Source: Camarhynchus parvulus
Lineage: Eukaryota; Chordata; Aves; Passeriformes; Thraupidae
Length of the DNA stretch: 64,000 nucleotides
NCBI RefSeq assembly: GCF_901933205.1
Contig: NC_044597.1
Location: 1-64,000, forward strand
Direction of reading: 5' to 3'
Shown here: positions 11,691 through 22,392 of the stretch, in pieces
Position numbering within the stretch: the stretch's first letter is position 1
Layout: the number at the start of each line of letters is the position of its first letter
The notes under the pieces: model-generated
The model's database searches: none
Told to the model about the DNA's origin: nothing
The model's input: only the letters and a program-made list of their open reading frames with translations
Made by a program: the position numbers and the translations under genes

Positions 11691-12010
11691 CATTTTTATA
11701 TATTCCTATAATTATTTTATATACATATAAACATATAAATAAATGTGATATAAATAAGATACAAAAATGTTAGAATATACTATATATAAAATATATAAAA
11801 ATTTAGAAATACATATATAATTTATATATACTCATCTATTTCGACTATGTGCACTTACTCTATAGAATACCTATTTATACTTAGAGATCTATTGGCATGT
11901 ATCTGTTTAACTTATATTAACACTTATAAAAAATATACATTTAGACTGTTTCGACTTGTGTATTTTGACACTTCAGTATCAGACTTGTCTATTTCTACTT
12001 AGATATCTAC
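11690..12010. repeat. AT-rich low-complexity tract
   Basis: Long runs of TATATA, ACATATAAA and ATATATAT are followed by loosely repeating TTTCGACT(A/T)...CTTAC phrases (about 11838-12015). The latter suggest a decayed satellite with a unit of roughly 50-100 bp. No coding potential is seen. Confidence 0.6.
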
Positions 12011-12036
12011 TTACATCGCCCTACTGACACTGTGAA

Positions 12037-12342
12037 ATGGATGATCTCCTCAAAGAACTACCACAGCAGCTGGGACCTGTGCCTGGTGCTCCCAAACTGC
12101 TCCTGAGAACTGCACATGCACCAGGACCGGTTGTGAGGCAGCAGCAGCCGCTGAAAGCGCCACCGAAGCGCTCTGACTCACAGTACTGGATGTTCCCTAC
12201 TGGACAGCAGCGTAAGTGTAAAAAGCCATGGCAAATGCACAGCCACTGTCACGTCACTGCGCATCCGTGCATTTTAGTTGCGGTACTGTTTTTAGTCTGC
12301 AGGTGTCACTACGGAGCCATTAAAAATAGTGTACGTGCGTAA
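12037..12342 (+). other. unrecognised open frame, 101 codons, possible exon or retrocopy
   Basis: The frame opens with an ATG and reads MDDLLKELPQQLGPVPGAPK at its start. It is followed by a basic, glutamine-rich stretch and then a hydrophobic cysteine-rich end. Base composition is richer in G+C and CpG than its AT-rich flanks. A good splice-donor-like GTAAGT sits at 12211-12216, after the codons for a QYWMFPTGQQ-like stretch, so the tail beyond may not be coding. I do not recognise the protein, see no convincing partner exon nearby, and chance is a fair alternative. Confidence 0.2.
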
Positions 12343-12654
12343 TACCTTGTGTTTATCACCAGGTGACAGCAGCGATTTAAGTCCCAGCCAAGATCTCAAA
12401 CGGTGTTTCAATTACACAAAAAAGCTTTGAATACACAGAGCGATTTCTATTGCCTTCATAGGGATCATATTTTCTCCTTTTCAAGCCCTTTGTTATTTAA
12501 TTTATACATACAAACGTTCTATTTGCATTTTCGAACCCTATATATCGGTATTTGGAATTTCTTATTCTCTAAGATCCTTCATATAAAGCAGTAGATATGG
12601 AGTTGTATTTGGAAATCAATTTTTACATTTAAAAAGATAAGAATAGTTACCATT

Positions 12655-12795
12655 TTTAACTACCCTAACCACTACTGCTAACCATTACCCCTGACTACTC
12701 TAACCACTGACCTTAAAACTACCCTAACCACTACTCTTAACCACTACCCCTGACCACTACCCTAGCCACCATCCTAACCACTACTTCCCACAACT
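12655..12795. repeat. ACTACCCTAACC-type minisatellite (telomere-like core)
   Basis: About ten diverged copies of a 12-bp unit such as CTACCCTAACCA run in tandem. Each better copy contains CCCTAA, the vertebrate telomere hexamer on the C-rich strand. The period is 12 and not 6, so this is not a plain interstitial telomere tract. Confidence 0.75.
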
Positions 12796-13123
12796 AAACC
12801 CAACTGGGTAACCCAGCCTCCTGTAGGCAGATCAGGTGGCCCCCAGGAGTCCAAGGTCAGACAGAGCCATAGCTCCTGGCAGCTTTCTTCTGGGAGAAAT
12901 CCTCCTTTCACAGTTCTAGGAGGCAGAATCCCACTTTCAGTCACAGGCACCTGGCCTTTCAGTGTAGCTCTTTTCTCCAGCAAGGAAAGCCCAATGCCCG
13001 AGTGTCTTTGGGGCAGCTGAGACACGGCCCCTTAGACACCAAGGCCAGTGATACCCGTCAGTCCTGTCAACATCCATGGCACCCATGACTGAAAGTGGGA
13101 GTCCATCTCCTAAAGCTGCAAAC

Positions 13124-13416
13124 TGTCACCCTGTTTTTTTAAGTTTTTCTAAGCCTTCTGATGTTTACATTCTTGTAACGAACTTTCTCACACACTTTAT
13201 GTAAATAACGTATTGTTTTGCATTCTTTTATGGAGGAGGAGAAATTTGATGGACTGCTGGTTTGTCCAGTGTCACTGGAGAGGTGGCACTTTCACCCTCC
13301 AATCCACTGTCACTTTTGAAAATCTATAAATGTTGGAGTCAGAAATTAAAAGCTCTCTTTTTTACTTTGGGAGAGCTGCATCTCCGCGTCATGTTATTTC
13401 ATGTCCTATAGCGACA
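13124..13416 (+). mobile_element. solo LTR (293 bp) with perfect 6-bp duplication
   Basis: The ends are TGTCACCC and AGCGACA, flanked by GCAAAC at 13118-13123 and again at 13417-13422. A TATAAA box (about 13325) and an ATTAAA signal follow in plus orientation, the expected order for U3 and R. No internal viral sequence is attached. Confidence 0.85.
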
Positions 13417-13422
13417 GCAAAC

Positions 13423-16025
13423 ATATGAAGATTGCTTCCTGACAGAAGCTCCACAACTGGAAAAGGACTTCTTGGTAAGATTGCAAAATGCTATTCTTGG
13501 ATTCTTATGCACAAATTCTGTTCTTTCATTGTTACTCTCAAGTTTCCCTGACTCAAGGGAGTTCAAGCCACGGATAGGACTTCAGTCTGCAAGCTAAACT
13601 AAGTAAGATATTAAAATTAGGCTTTTTAGCAAACTGCAAATAGGAATTGCCTTCTTCAGAGTCTTTCCAATGTCTTGGCTTTCCTCTGAATGCCTGGTAG
13701 GAGTCTGAATTCCCACTTCTACACATTACAGCTTTCTGATACTGGCAGCCAAGTAACAAGGTTTGCATGTGAATCCCATGCACAGAGTTTGGTTTTGAAG
13801 CTTTGAATTTGAACTGATACCTGTATTCAACCCTCATTTTGTAACTCACAACTTCCTGCCTACACATTCCACACAAGGAGAAGTTGCAACGCTCATTCCT
13901 TCCCCCACATTTTAAAACTAGGATGAATTCCAAGTGTGCGTAATTGCTAGATTATTTAGAGTAACATTTTTGTTTCTTTCTTGAGGTGTTTGATATCCTA
14001 TTATACTGCGGTAATTTTAAGGTATTATTTGTGATGTATTCCTAGTGATGCCAAAAGCACCTAAAACATATGGTTAGGTGCCCTTTTCAGCATTTCTACT
14101 CATATAAATAAATAATTCAATGTGCCAGAGTCCCTCCTATTAACTAGAGAAGATGCACAATCTGGTAGAATTGTCTTTCTCAAATTATTTGCTGTAAACA
14201 GTGTATATTCTGATTCTGCATGCCTTCTAGCATTACACATAAAAGAAAATTATTTCCCAGAATGCAGTGACAGAAGCATTCACCAGCAAACTATTCTCTA
14301 GATGGTGGATTTTCCACTATGTTGTAAAATACACATGAACACAAAGCCTTTTACTTAGGCTGAGATTGGCTGACACTCACTGAAAGCCTGAAGAACATCA
14401 TCATGGCTTGAGAAGAAAAGAATGCAGAGAGCTAGAGGGAAAGGGTGGGGAAAGAGACAACAGTTAAAAGAACAATCTGAGGAACCCTTATAAGCACACT
14501 AAAGCATAGAATAACATAGCAAAAAGAATACAAAAACCCAGTTATAGCCTCTCCCATGAGACCCATGAGAGGGACACACCACCACCCCCAAACCACCTAG
14601 ACAAAAATCTGAGGTGTTTTGCTCAGAGTCCTGTGTCAAATAAATTCACAGTTAAGGGTGATGCTGCTTCCATTTGTAGGCTAGCTGGTCCTGCCTCTTC
14701 CTACTTAAAATTTTCAAAAGGAGTACGGTAGTTCTCAGAAACACCATTAGTAAGTTTTATCAAGCTTGAATTTACATTCAACATCCAATTTACATTCAGT
14801 GTGAATTCTGTATGTGCACATGTACAAAAATCCCTCCTGTCAGCTGTTCTCCCTCTAACCCCCCTTCAGCTCCTCTCTCCCTCACCTTGCCCCAAATCTA
14901 CACAGCATTTCTTGTCTCTAATCAGTGGAATAGAGCCATCTCTGTCTTGGAATAAGGACTACTCTTCCATGACAGAAATACTGCACAGTGTATTTACAGG
15001 GGAAATAATTATTAATTTCTATATATCATTGGCCACTTGGATTTTAATTACAGAGGCAAAATGCAAAAACCACTTGTTTGTCAAGAGTGAGACAAAATAA
15101 ATGTTTTGCCCTGAGGATTGATTAGCTTCACTATTTTAGGAAAAAGTATTCAATTAGAAACATGGAGCAGAAAATTGGGAAGGCAAAATCAATTACCCCT
15201 CATGGAACATTTCCATGGTGCTGCCTTTTATTTTGTGACAGTTACAAGTACCATGAAATCTTCACTACCCACAGGTGGTCAAGATCTCTTGCTGTATCTC
15301 CCTCAGAATTAGCACTTCTAGAGAGCTCACACCTCTTTCATGATCTGTTTCAGGAAAGTTTAACACCATCTGATTCTGCACCTAGCTTCCCACTGTGCCT
15401 TCCTTAGAGACCTTTCATCTAGGAATGCAGGAAATTAATTCCTTATTTTTCATGTTAGTGATTATTATCTACATTATAGTTGAATTAGATTTAAAAAAGG
15501 AAGCAGCCACCTCCTTCCAAAAAACATACATGTGTACCATCTCCCGGTTCTGGATTTTTCATCTGTAGATTCAATTGTACCATCCCTTTATTCCTTTTAA
15601 TTGGTACTTGGTGGTTGCCATTGCTCTTGTCTAATCAGTATTTGACATTTGCTTTCTTCCTGATCTTCACTAATATTCAGTGGGCCAGACCCATATGTCT
15701 GATGCCTTTTAGTCATTTAATGTAAAAGAGGTCAAATACCTACCCAGCCACAAGACAGGTTATCATTACTGAAACATGGCCTGAGTGTAGTCAGTTCTAC
15801 CATCCTCATGTAGTTCAGCACAAAGCAGTCACTAAGAAGGGAAATACCGATTTGGGTACAGGGCCATGCTCACATCTACAGAGCCTGTGCACACTCACTA
15901 GCACAGAGCCGTGCACACTGACACACACATGCAGAGTCCCAGACCCCAGAACAGACAGGCACACACACTGGCACATGCTCACAGCCCTCCCCTAGAGCTT
16001 TCCTGGCCCTGACTTCTCTGCGAGT
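13423..16025. other. no gene seen
   Basis: I saw no RNA gene or repeat array, and open frames are short with no recognisable domain. A CA-rich patch lies around 15870-15985 (CACACTGGCACA, ACACACACTG), which explains the cysteine-rich open frame on the minus strand there. Confidence 0.5.
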
Positions 16026-16031
16026 CTCTCC

Positions 16032-16417
16032 TGTGGTGGTGTTCACAGGGGTCCCAGGATGAGGGAAGAGACGAGGATCTGACTCCATGTTTCAGAAGGC
16101 TGATTTATTATTTTATTATATATATATTATACTAAAATTATACTAAAAGAATAGAAGAAAGGATTTCATCAGAAGGCTTGAAAGGAATAGAAAGGAATGG
16201 AATGATAATAAAATCTTGTGACTGACCAGAGAGTCCAAGACAGCTGGACTGTGATTGGCCATTAATTAAAAACAACCACATGAGACCAATCAAAGATGCA
16301 TCTTTTGCGTTCCACAGCAGCAGATAATTATTGTTTCCATTTCGTTTCTGAGGCCTCTCAGCTTCTCAGGAGAAAAAATCCTAGCAACAGGATTTTTCAT
16401 AAAATATGTCTGTGACA
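16032..16417 (-). mobile_element. solo LTR, family B (386 bp), perfect 6-bp duplication
   Basis: The ends are TGTGGTGGTGTTC and TCTGTGACA, with CTCTCC on both flanks (16026-16031 and 16418-16423). It is homologous, in inverted orientation, to the LTR at 22004-22386: both share GCTGAGAAG and CTGCTGCTGTGGAATG blocks when aligned. The TTATTATTTTATTA stretch at 16106 is the polyadenylation side when read on the minus strand. Confidence 0.85.
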
Positions 16418-16423
16418 CTCTCC

Positions 16424-17970
16424 CTCTGGGATTATGTCATGGTGGGGATGGGACAGGAGAGGGGAGTATAGGTGGGACATTGTGTCACAGTCTTCTTCAC
16501 CTTTTTGTCTTTCCTCATACCACTTAATCAGGTAATTATGCCCACAATTAGTCAAAACATGCTACTATAAAAAAAGGCCAGGCCAGTCTTGACATGAGAT
16601 GAACCACATCTACTGCCTGTTACCCTCTGGGCAATATTTAACTGTTTAGCCTCACAGCATGCCCAGTACTTTCCAGCACTCCCAGTGGGGTCCTGGAAAA
16701 GAGAATAGTAGCACCCTCTATGCCTTTGGGGTAGGAATAGACAGTGCTGTCCTAAAGGAAAGGTCAAAGAGAGACCATGCTGGATTCTTGCCTCCTGCCT
16801 CTTACCCTACAAGGGCAGGAGGGCACAAAACTGAGCACCTTTTGCTGTCCTGTCTTCCCCAGGGTCTTGATCAGCATGAAGGAGAGGATTAGGAGGATTT
16901 ATTGAGGAACACTGCTAGTGCATAGCACACATGGCATCCCTCACTCCTTACATTAGGAGAGGAGGGGAAAGGGAAGTGTAGGTGACACTAGAAAAACTGT
17001 TGTGTTTTGTCAAAGGGCACCTCTTGCCCCTTAACTGAGGGGAGGTACTTGCGGTCCCTGTTTCTGTGGAAGGCAGCTCACAGTCTCTTGGGGATGATAA
17101 GAAAAGCTCCAGACCTCTCCGCAGGGTTGACAGTGACTTTGAAACCAGAGTTCATCATGATAGTATCTCGAACTGAAAGAGGGAAAGGTTTTGACACCCA
17201 AGCTCTTCTCTTAACTTGAAAGTGGCACTTGTTAGTGTTAAATTTGAGTCTGTAGGTGTCACTACAGAGTCTGTGCTACACTTGATTAAAAGTTAGAGTT
17301 CACAGAGAAAGAGGAAAAGGTAGGAGGAGGCAAAAGGAAGGAGGAAAACAAAGCATACACCATGCCAGTGTTTTTCTCGAATTCAGGATTTTTTGTTTGG
17401 ACGGAGTGGGGTGCAGAGTAGCTTTCTTTTGAGATTCAGGACTGAGAAGCTAGAGCTAGAAGGGTTGTTCAGTGAGAAGTCCCTTCTCCCTGATCTGTAC
17501 TGGCATTGTTCTTTAATTTTCATATGGATGCTTAAAACCAGATACATCCACTCTTTTTTCAACTCAGTTCGGCCAGTACACCTGGTTGGACCCAGTCTCC
17601 CTCTAAGTCCACTCTATCACACAATACTGCATAACCTTCTCTTTACTCTTGGTGTTGGGGTCACATCTCCACCAGGTTAGTCTTCTTCCCAGGGGGCTGT
17701 TTAGGGTTACCCTTTCATTTTTCCCTCCCCTTGGGGATTCTTTACTTGTTCTTAGTCCCATTTCTTTCTATCAGCCCTTTGCAACAAAACACCCCTCTTA
17801 ATAGCTACTCACAGATCTTTGCAAGGAAATCTCGCCTTCTTAACTCACCTTAGCTAAGAGAAGACAAAGAAAAGGAAAAAGAAGAAAGAAAAAAATCCCC
17901 GCCTTTCTCTAAGAAAGCAAAAGCACACAAACAGATAACTAGAGAGACACTAACCGACTAACTGCTCTTG
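16424..17970. other. no gene seen
   Basis: This is intergenic sequence. A phrase at 16441-16490 (GGGACAGGAGAGGGGAGTATAGG) returns in modified form near 16960-16990. A phrase GTCTG(C/T)AGGTGTCACTAC is shared between 12295 and 17249. These hint at decayed retroviral interior, but no protein frame supports it. Confidence 0.4.
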
Positions 17971-17979
17971 CTAAAACGA

Positions 17980-18610
17980 GCCGATGCGATTTCTGCCCCG
18001 GCTTTACTGCACATTGCCAGTGCCGGCTCCTCCCTCCCCCGGCCCACCCAGCAGGAGCTGCTGCCGCCGCTCGGCGCCTGGGAGTGCGACAGATTGGGGC
18101 TCCCACGCCCCTGCGTGCTACTACCGCGCTAGTGGCCGCGGGTCGCTGTCGCCCACTTGGATTCCCGCGGTCCCCGGCCCGAAAATCGGTTCCGTCCTGC
18201 CGGGCGCTACCGTGCTCGGCGCGTCCCAGTCGCCGCTGGCAGCCCTGCACAGGGGAACCTGCGGCGCCGGGGTTTTACTGCGGCTAGCGCCTTCGATCGC
18301 CGCCGCTAGCGGCGGCCCTCTCGCCGCCCGCAGCATTCCGCCGCTTCTGGTCCCCGCCGATTGCGGTTCCCGCTGCCGGCAGCCCCGCGCACCGGAACCT
18401 TCCGATCTACGAGCGCGGCCCGCACGATCGGCGGTTCCAGCCACCGGCGGCCCCGCGCCCCGGGTCGCCGCAGCCCACGTGGATCAGCCCCCGTCCGCGG
18501 GCTGGCCCCTGACCATTGGCAGTGCCGCGCGCCGAGTCGCTGCAGCACCTAGCGGCAGCCTCTTCCCGCCGCTTCCCGCAGCCGGCGGCCCTGGACGAGC
18601 GTACTCCTGG
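17980..18610. other. isolated CpG-rich block
   Basis: G+C content and CpG density rise sharply for about 630 bp between AT-rich flanks. Phrases such as CCGGCGGCCC and GCCGCTAGCGGC recur with a loose period of 50-60 bp. Open frames exist on both strands only because stop codons are rare in such sequence. Either a CpG-island promoter or the leader of a decayed provirus (see 18780-19435) would fit; no exon was identified next to it. Confidence 0.55.
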
Positions 18611-18779
18611 CCATTCTAACACCCCCTATATCCTCTAACTCTTCCCCTGACGTTCCCAGGTGATCTTGAGTTCCTCTCTCGCTTGCGGTTCCCTCCGCGG
18701 GTTCTGTTCTTTTTTTTTTTCCTTGCCTCTCTTTCACTCGCGTCCCGCCTTTTGCGGTTCTCCCAGTTACCTCTTACTT

Positions 18780-19435
18780 CACCTTGTTAGGAAAATTAAT
18801 CCACAAACACCAGAAGTTTATGTCCAAAAAGGAGAGAGAGGAGTCCTTTTACTTTACTCGAGTAAAGGGAGAGGCCATGGGGCATTCCCCTGAGATCTTT
18901 TCCGTTTTTGGAGGACGCAGCCTCCTTTTAATCCCGATTTCCCGGCCGCATTTCCCTTCTCTCTTTCCCCATGGGCTGAGGTACTTGAGAGCTACAGACT
19001 TCCCGGAACGCCTGATACCAGAGATTTCCCTCTAATGTATAACCCTTCCTTTTAATTTTTAATTCTTATGGAATTTTAGGGGTTTTTCTTCTCCATTGTT
19101 TCTTTCATCTTTCAATGTCTAATTTCACTTATCAGCAAACCTAAAATTTATTTGTAAAAGCAAATCTCTTTTTCCATTCATCAATCAGTGGAATCCTTCC
19201 CATTGTTTCTTTTATCTCCCAGTGCTAGTTTTATCTACCAGCAGACCCACAGCTTGTTTGTAAAGACAAATCCACTATTCCTCTCAATGTCCCACCCTAT
19301 ATCCGCCAAACCGTGGCGACAATACGAGAGTTGGAAAGGGGACTGTGGGGAGAACAGAGGACATCTAAACCACAAACCACACATCAATAAAACCTCTTTT
19401 AACATACACAAAATATTAATCCCCTAATTGTGAGA
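18780..19435 (-). mobile_element. probable LTR-like remnant with internal tandem duplication
   Basis: From TGTTAGGAAAATTAATCC (18785) the sequence resembles avian retroviral LTR/leader sequence. It contains a roughly 105-bp tandem duplication (about 19090-19180 and 19195-19290, both with CCATTGTTTCTTT and TTTGTAAA(A/G)). I could not locate a matching terminal repeat or a target-site duplication, so the boundaries are approximate. Confidence 0.4.
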
Positions 19436-19439
19436 GCCA

Positions 19440-21997
19440 ATAATTATATTACCTATCTATAATATTGGGTCACATCCTCACTACTTTCTTCTGACTGTTA
19501 TAGCACTTTATCAGTTCTCTTTTGTTGTTGAGCTCTTTTTACCAGGAATGACTAAGAAATTAGGCCTATAAGGACTTTTATGACAGTGCTGATTTACATG
19601 AGTAGAGACACAGCCAATGCTAACAAATCACCAACTCTCTTCATTAGTTTTGGCAGCAATGAATTAGGGAAACTTAATTAAACTAAAGGTGAAAATGAGG
19701 GTTTGATGAGGTCTTTTTCCAGCCCTTGTTCTTATGATAAGCATCCCAATCCATGTGAAAGCTCTTCTTGGCTTGGTGAGTACAATTTCCATCTTGAGAG
19801 GTCCCTCATTATTCCAGTCATTTCAGGCATACACACAGAAAGAGTTAGGATCCATTTGTGCTGTCATTTGTGATGAAGTCAGAGGGTCAACCCTATGGAC
19901 ATGTCAAATTAGAACCCATTTCCCCTCTCTTAGCTTGTTACAAGCTGCAAAACAGTGGATGAAAATTTCCAGTTAATTGGCAGTCAAACTCTGCATGGAA
20001 CTGTGTTCTGTACCTTGCAAAACTCTCTGGAAGGACATATTTTATGTTTTTAAATTCATAGAATATCTTTTCACTGGAGCATTAAGGTTGTACTTGAGCC
20101 GCTCTAAAAAAAATCACATCAACTGATCCACTGGCTGCTTGTGCTTTGTCTGAAGTCTTTCATCAGTCATCCTGAAACTACAGGGATGGTGACTTCCTAA
20201 CTGTCTTGAGGTTGGGAGGGATTTAAATTAGAACCCAGGCTATGAGATGTTGGATTTTTGTGGATCTTTTATAGTCTTCTAATTTTGAAATGTCTGATTT
20301 AAAATAACACTGTGATAAGAATAATTATTTTCTTTTATTGTTGTTGTTGTTATAGGTGTATCCTTAAAATTAGTGGGTATTTTGGGCTTAGTTATGGCTG
20401 AACATCATTAAAAACAAGACAACACCTCTCAAAAAAAACCCAAAGAAACAAGAAACCTCAGTTTTCTCCTGAAAAACCATTGGTTCACAATAAAAAGTGA
20501 AGTAATACTTTGAGATGAAGCACATAAGTCACCTCTCTGTGATGTATTAATTTTGGCAGTTCCACAAATTCTCACTTGAAATATCATTTTGACTGTCTAT
20601 TATAATAATATTGAAACCTTTCCATTTGCCATTCAAAAAACAGAATGTAGTGCCAGCTGAACTCAGCAGAGAATTTTACACTCCCAAAAATTGGGCAAAA
20701 GAAGGGAGATTAATTTTAGATATCCCCAGTACAAAGCCAATATCAGTTGGCCACAGTTTTTTTAAGGTTGATGTACAGTCTAAGATACAGAAATATGCTA
20801 TTCTACATGTAGTTCATCTTACCATAGAAAAGATAACTTTAACTGGTTAGAGGAGCCTCACTGTGGAAAATCTCATCTTTTTAACAGCATAACCAGGTAA
20901 TCTAGAAATACCTCTGAAATCCTAACTTCAGGTGTGAGATACCAAGTAACAGGTGAGAGGACTGGGTGTAGAATCTGCTCTGGTGGATAGGACTTGTACA
21001 GCAGCAGGTCAGAATTATAGCCAGAATGAGTCTGGTTTCTGAGTAGCCTCAATTATTAGTTAATGCCCCAGCATTACACGGTCAGATGTGCTCTGAATTA
21101 GTCCAACTCCCTCTCCTGTAACACAAGCTCGTTCATACATGTGGTACATTTAGTGCAAGCAGGAGAAACAGTACAAAATGCTAAATATTTTGATTTGCTA
21201 TAATTTTCCTAAAGTAATCAGGTATTGAAGTGACAGCTTTAGTCAAATGATGCAATGTTGCAGCCAGAGGTTACAGATAGCCTGGCTGAAAACTGTCCTG
21301 AGGAGGCTGTCAGCAACAGGCAGAATGAAAGCAAAACCACTTTCAAACAAGCACTTCAGAGATAATACTGAATTAAAACACAGAGCCATGGCAGGTGTTT
21401 GGGGTGGATTTTCACAATCTTTTATCAGTTGATCATGCAAATATTTTGATACAGAGTCATTTACATTCAGTTGTGAAGTACAGGTACTTTTTGATACCTG
21501 AGTTGGTCCACTCCATGCAATAAATCATCGCAGGAAAAATAAAGGAGCAGAGGCACTGTCCCAAAAGTGGCTCAGTGGTGGAACTGCTGCATCTGTGATG
21601 GACAATTGATGAGACTTTGGTCCTGTTTTTATAAAAGTTTACCATCAGTACTCTTCTGCTGCTGAGCTGTTTGCATCATTTCACCTTTCACTGATGCAGG
21701 TTCGTGTTTCTGCAGCTTGGATGTGGAACAGGGAGTGAAAGCAAGAACTTTCAGTTATAGGAGACATTTGGGTTTTGAAAAAAGCCCTGCCTACCCCCCT
21801 CCCATCAGCCAAAGCCCAAAGAGAGGATAGAGATTTCCTCATGCTCCATGTGCCATTCTGTGAGGAAGGGGCAAAGGGCCTTGAACTGATATGACCACAC
21901 AGGTTGTATCAGCAGATGTCATGTTCATGCACCTCTCTTTCAGTCTCAGTTCAAATTGGACTTGGATATGACAAACACCAAGTGCAGATGACACACT
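19440..21997. other. no gene seen
   Basis: This AT-rich intergenic sequence has only short open frames with no recognisable domain. A TTGTTGTTGTTGTT run lies near 20336-20352. Confidence 0.5.
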
Positions 21998-22003
21998 CTC
22001 TCC

Positions 22004-22386
22004 TGTCACAGACATTTCTTTTATGAAAAATCCTCTCTTAGGATTTTCCTGCTGAAGCTGAGAAGTTCAGCAACCAGACATAAACAATAGGTTATCTGCT
22101 GCTGTGGAATGTAGCAGGTCTGCCTGGATTGGCCCAGTTTGGATGTTTGGAGTTGGTGACCAATCCAGAACTGAGATCTCTCGGACACAGTCTGAGAGAG
22201 CTGGTTTGTTATTCATTCTTTATTTTTCTTAGGTAGCTAGCAGCTTCTGGAAACTCTCCCTTTCTTTTTCTTTTAGTATAGTTTAAATAGATGTTTATAT
22301 CATAACGTAATAAATCAAGCCTTCTGATCATGGAGCCCATCTCGTCTCTTCCTTCACCCCAAAAACCCTTGTGACAACTGTCAACA
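22004..22386 (+). mobile_element. solo LTR, family B (383 bp)
   Basis: It starts TGTCACAGACATTTC and ends ACTGTCAACA. The flanks are CTCTCC (21998-22003) and TTCTCC (22387-22392), a 6-bp duplication with one change. It is the inverted relative of the LTR at 16032-16417. AATAAA occurs near 22310 in plus orientation, setting the polyadenylation region. Confidence 0.8.
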
Positions 22387-22392
22387 TTCTCC

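Noticed and set aside
17984..18619. 211-codon open frame on the plus strand in the CpG-rich block
   Set aside because: Overlapping long frames exist on both strands because stop codons are rare in GC-rich DNA. The translation is low-complexity A/P/R/G/S with no domain.
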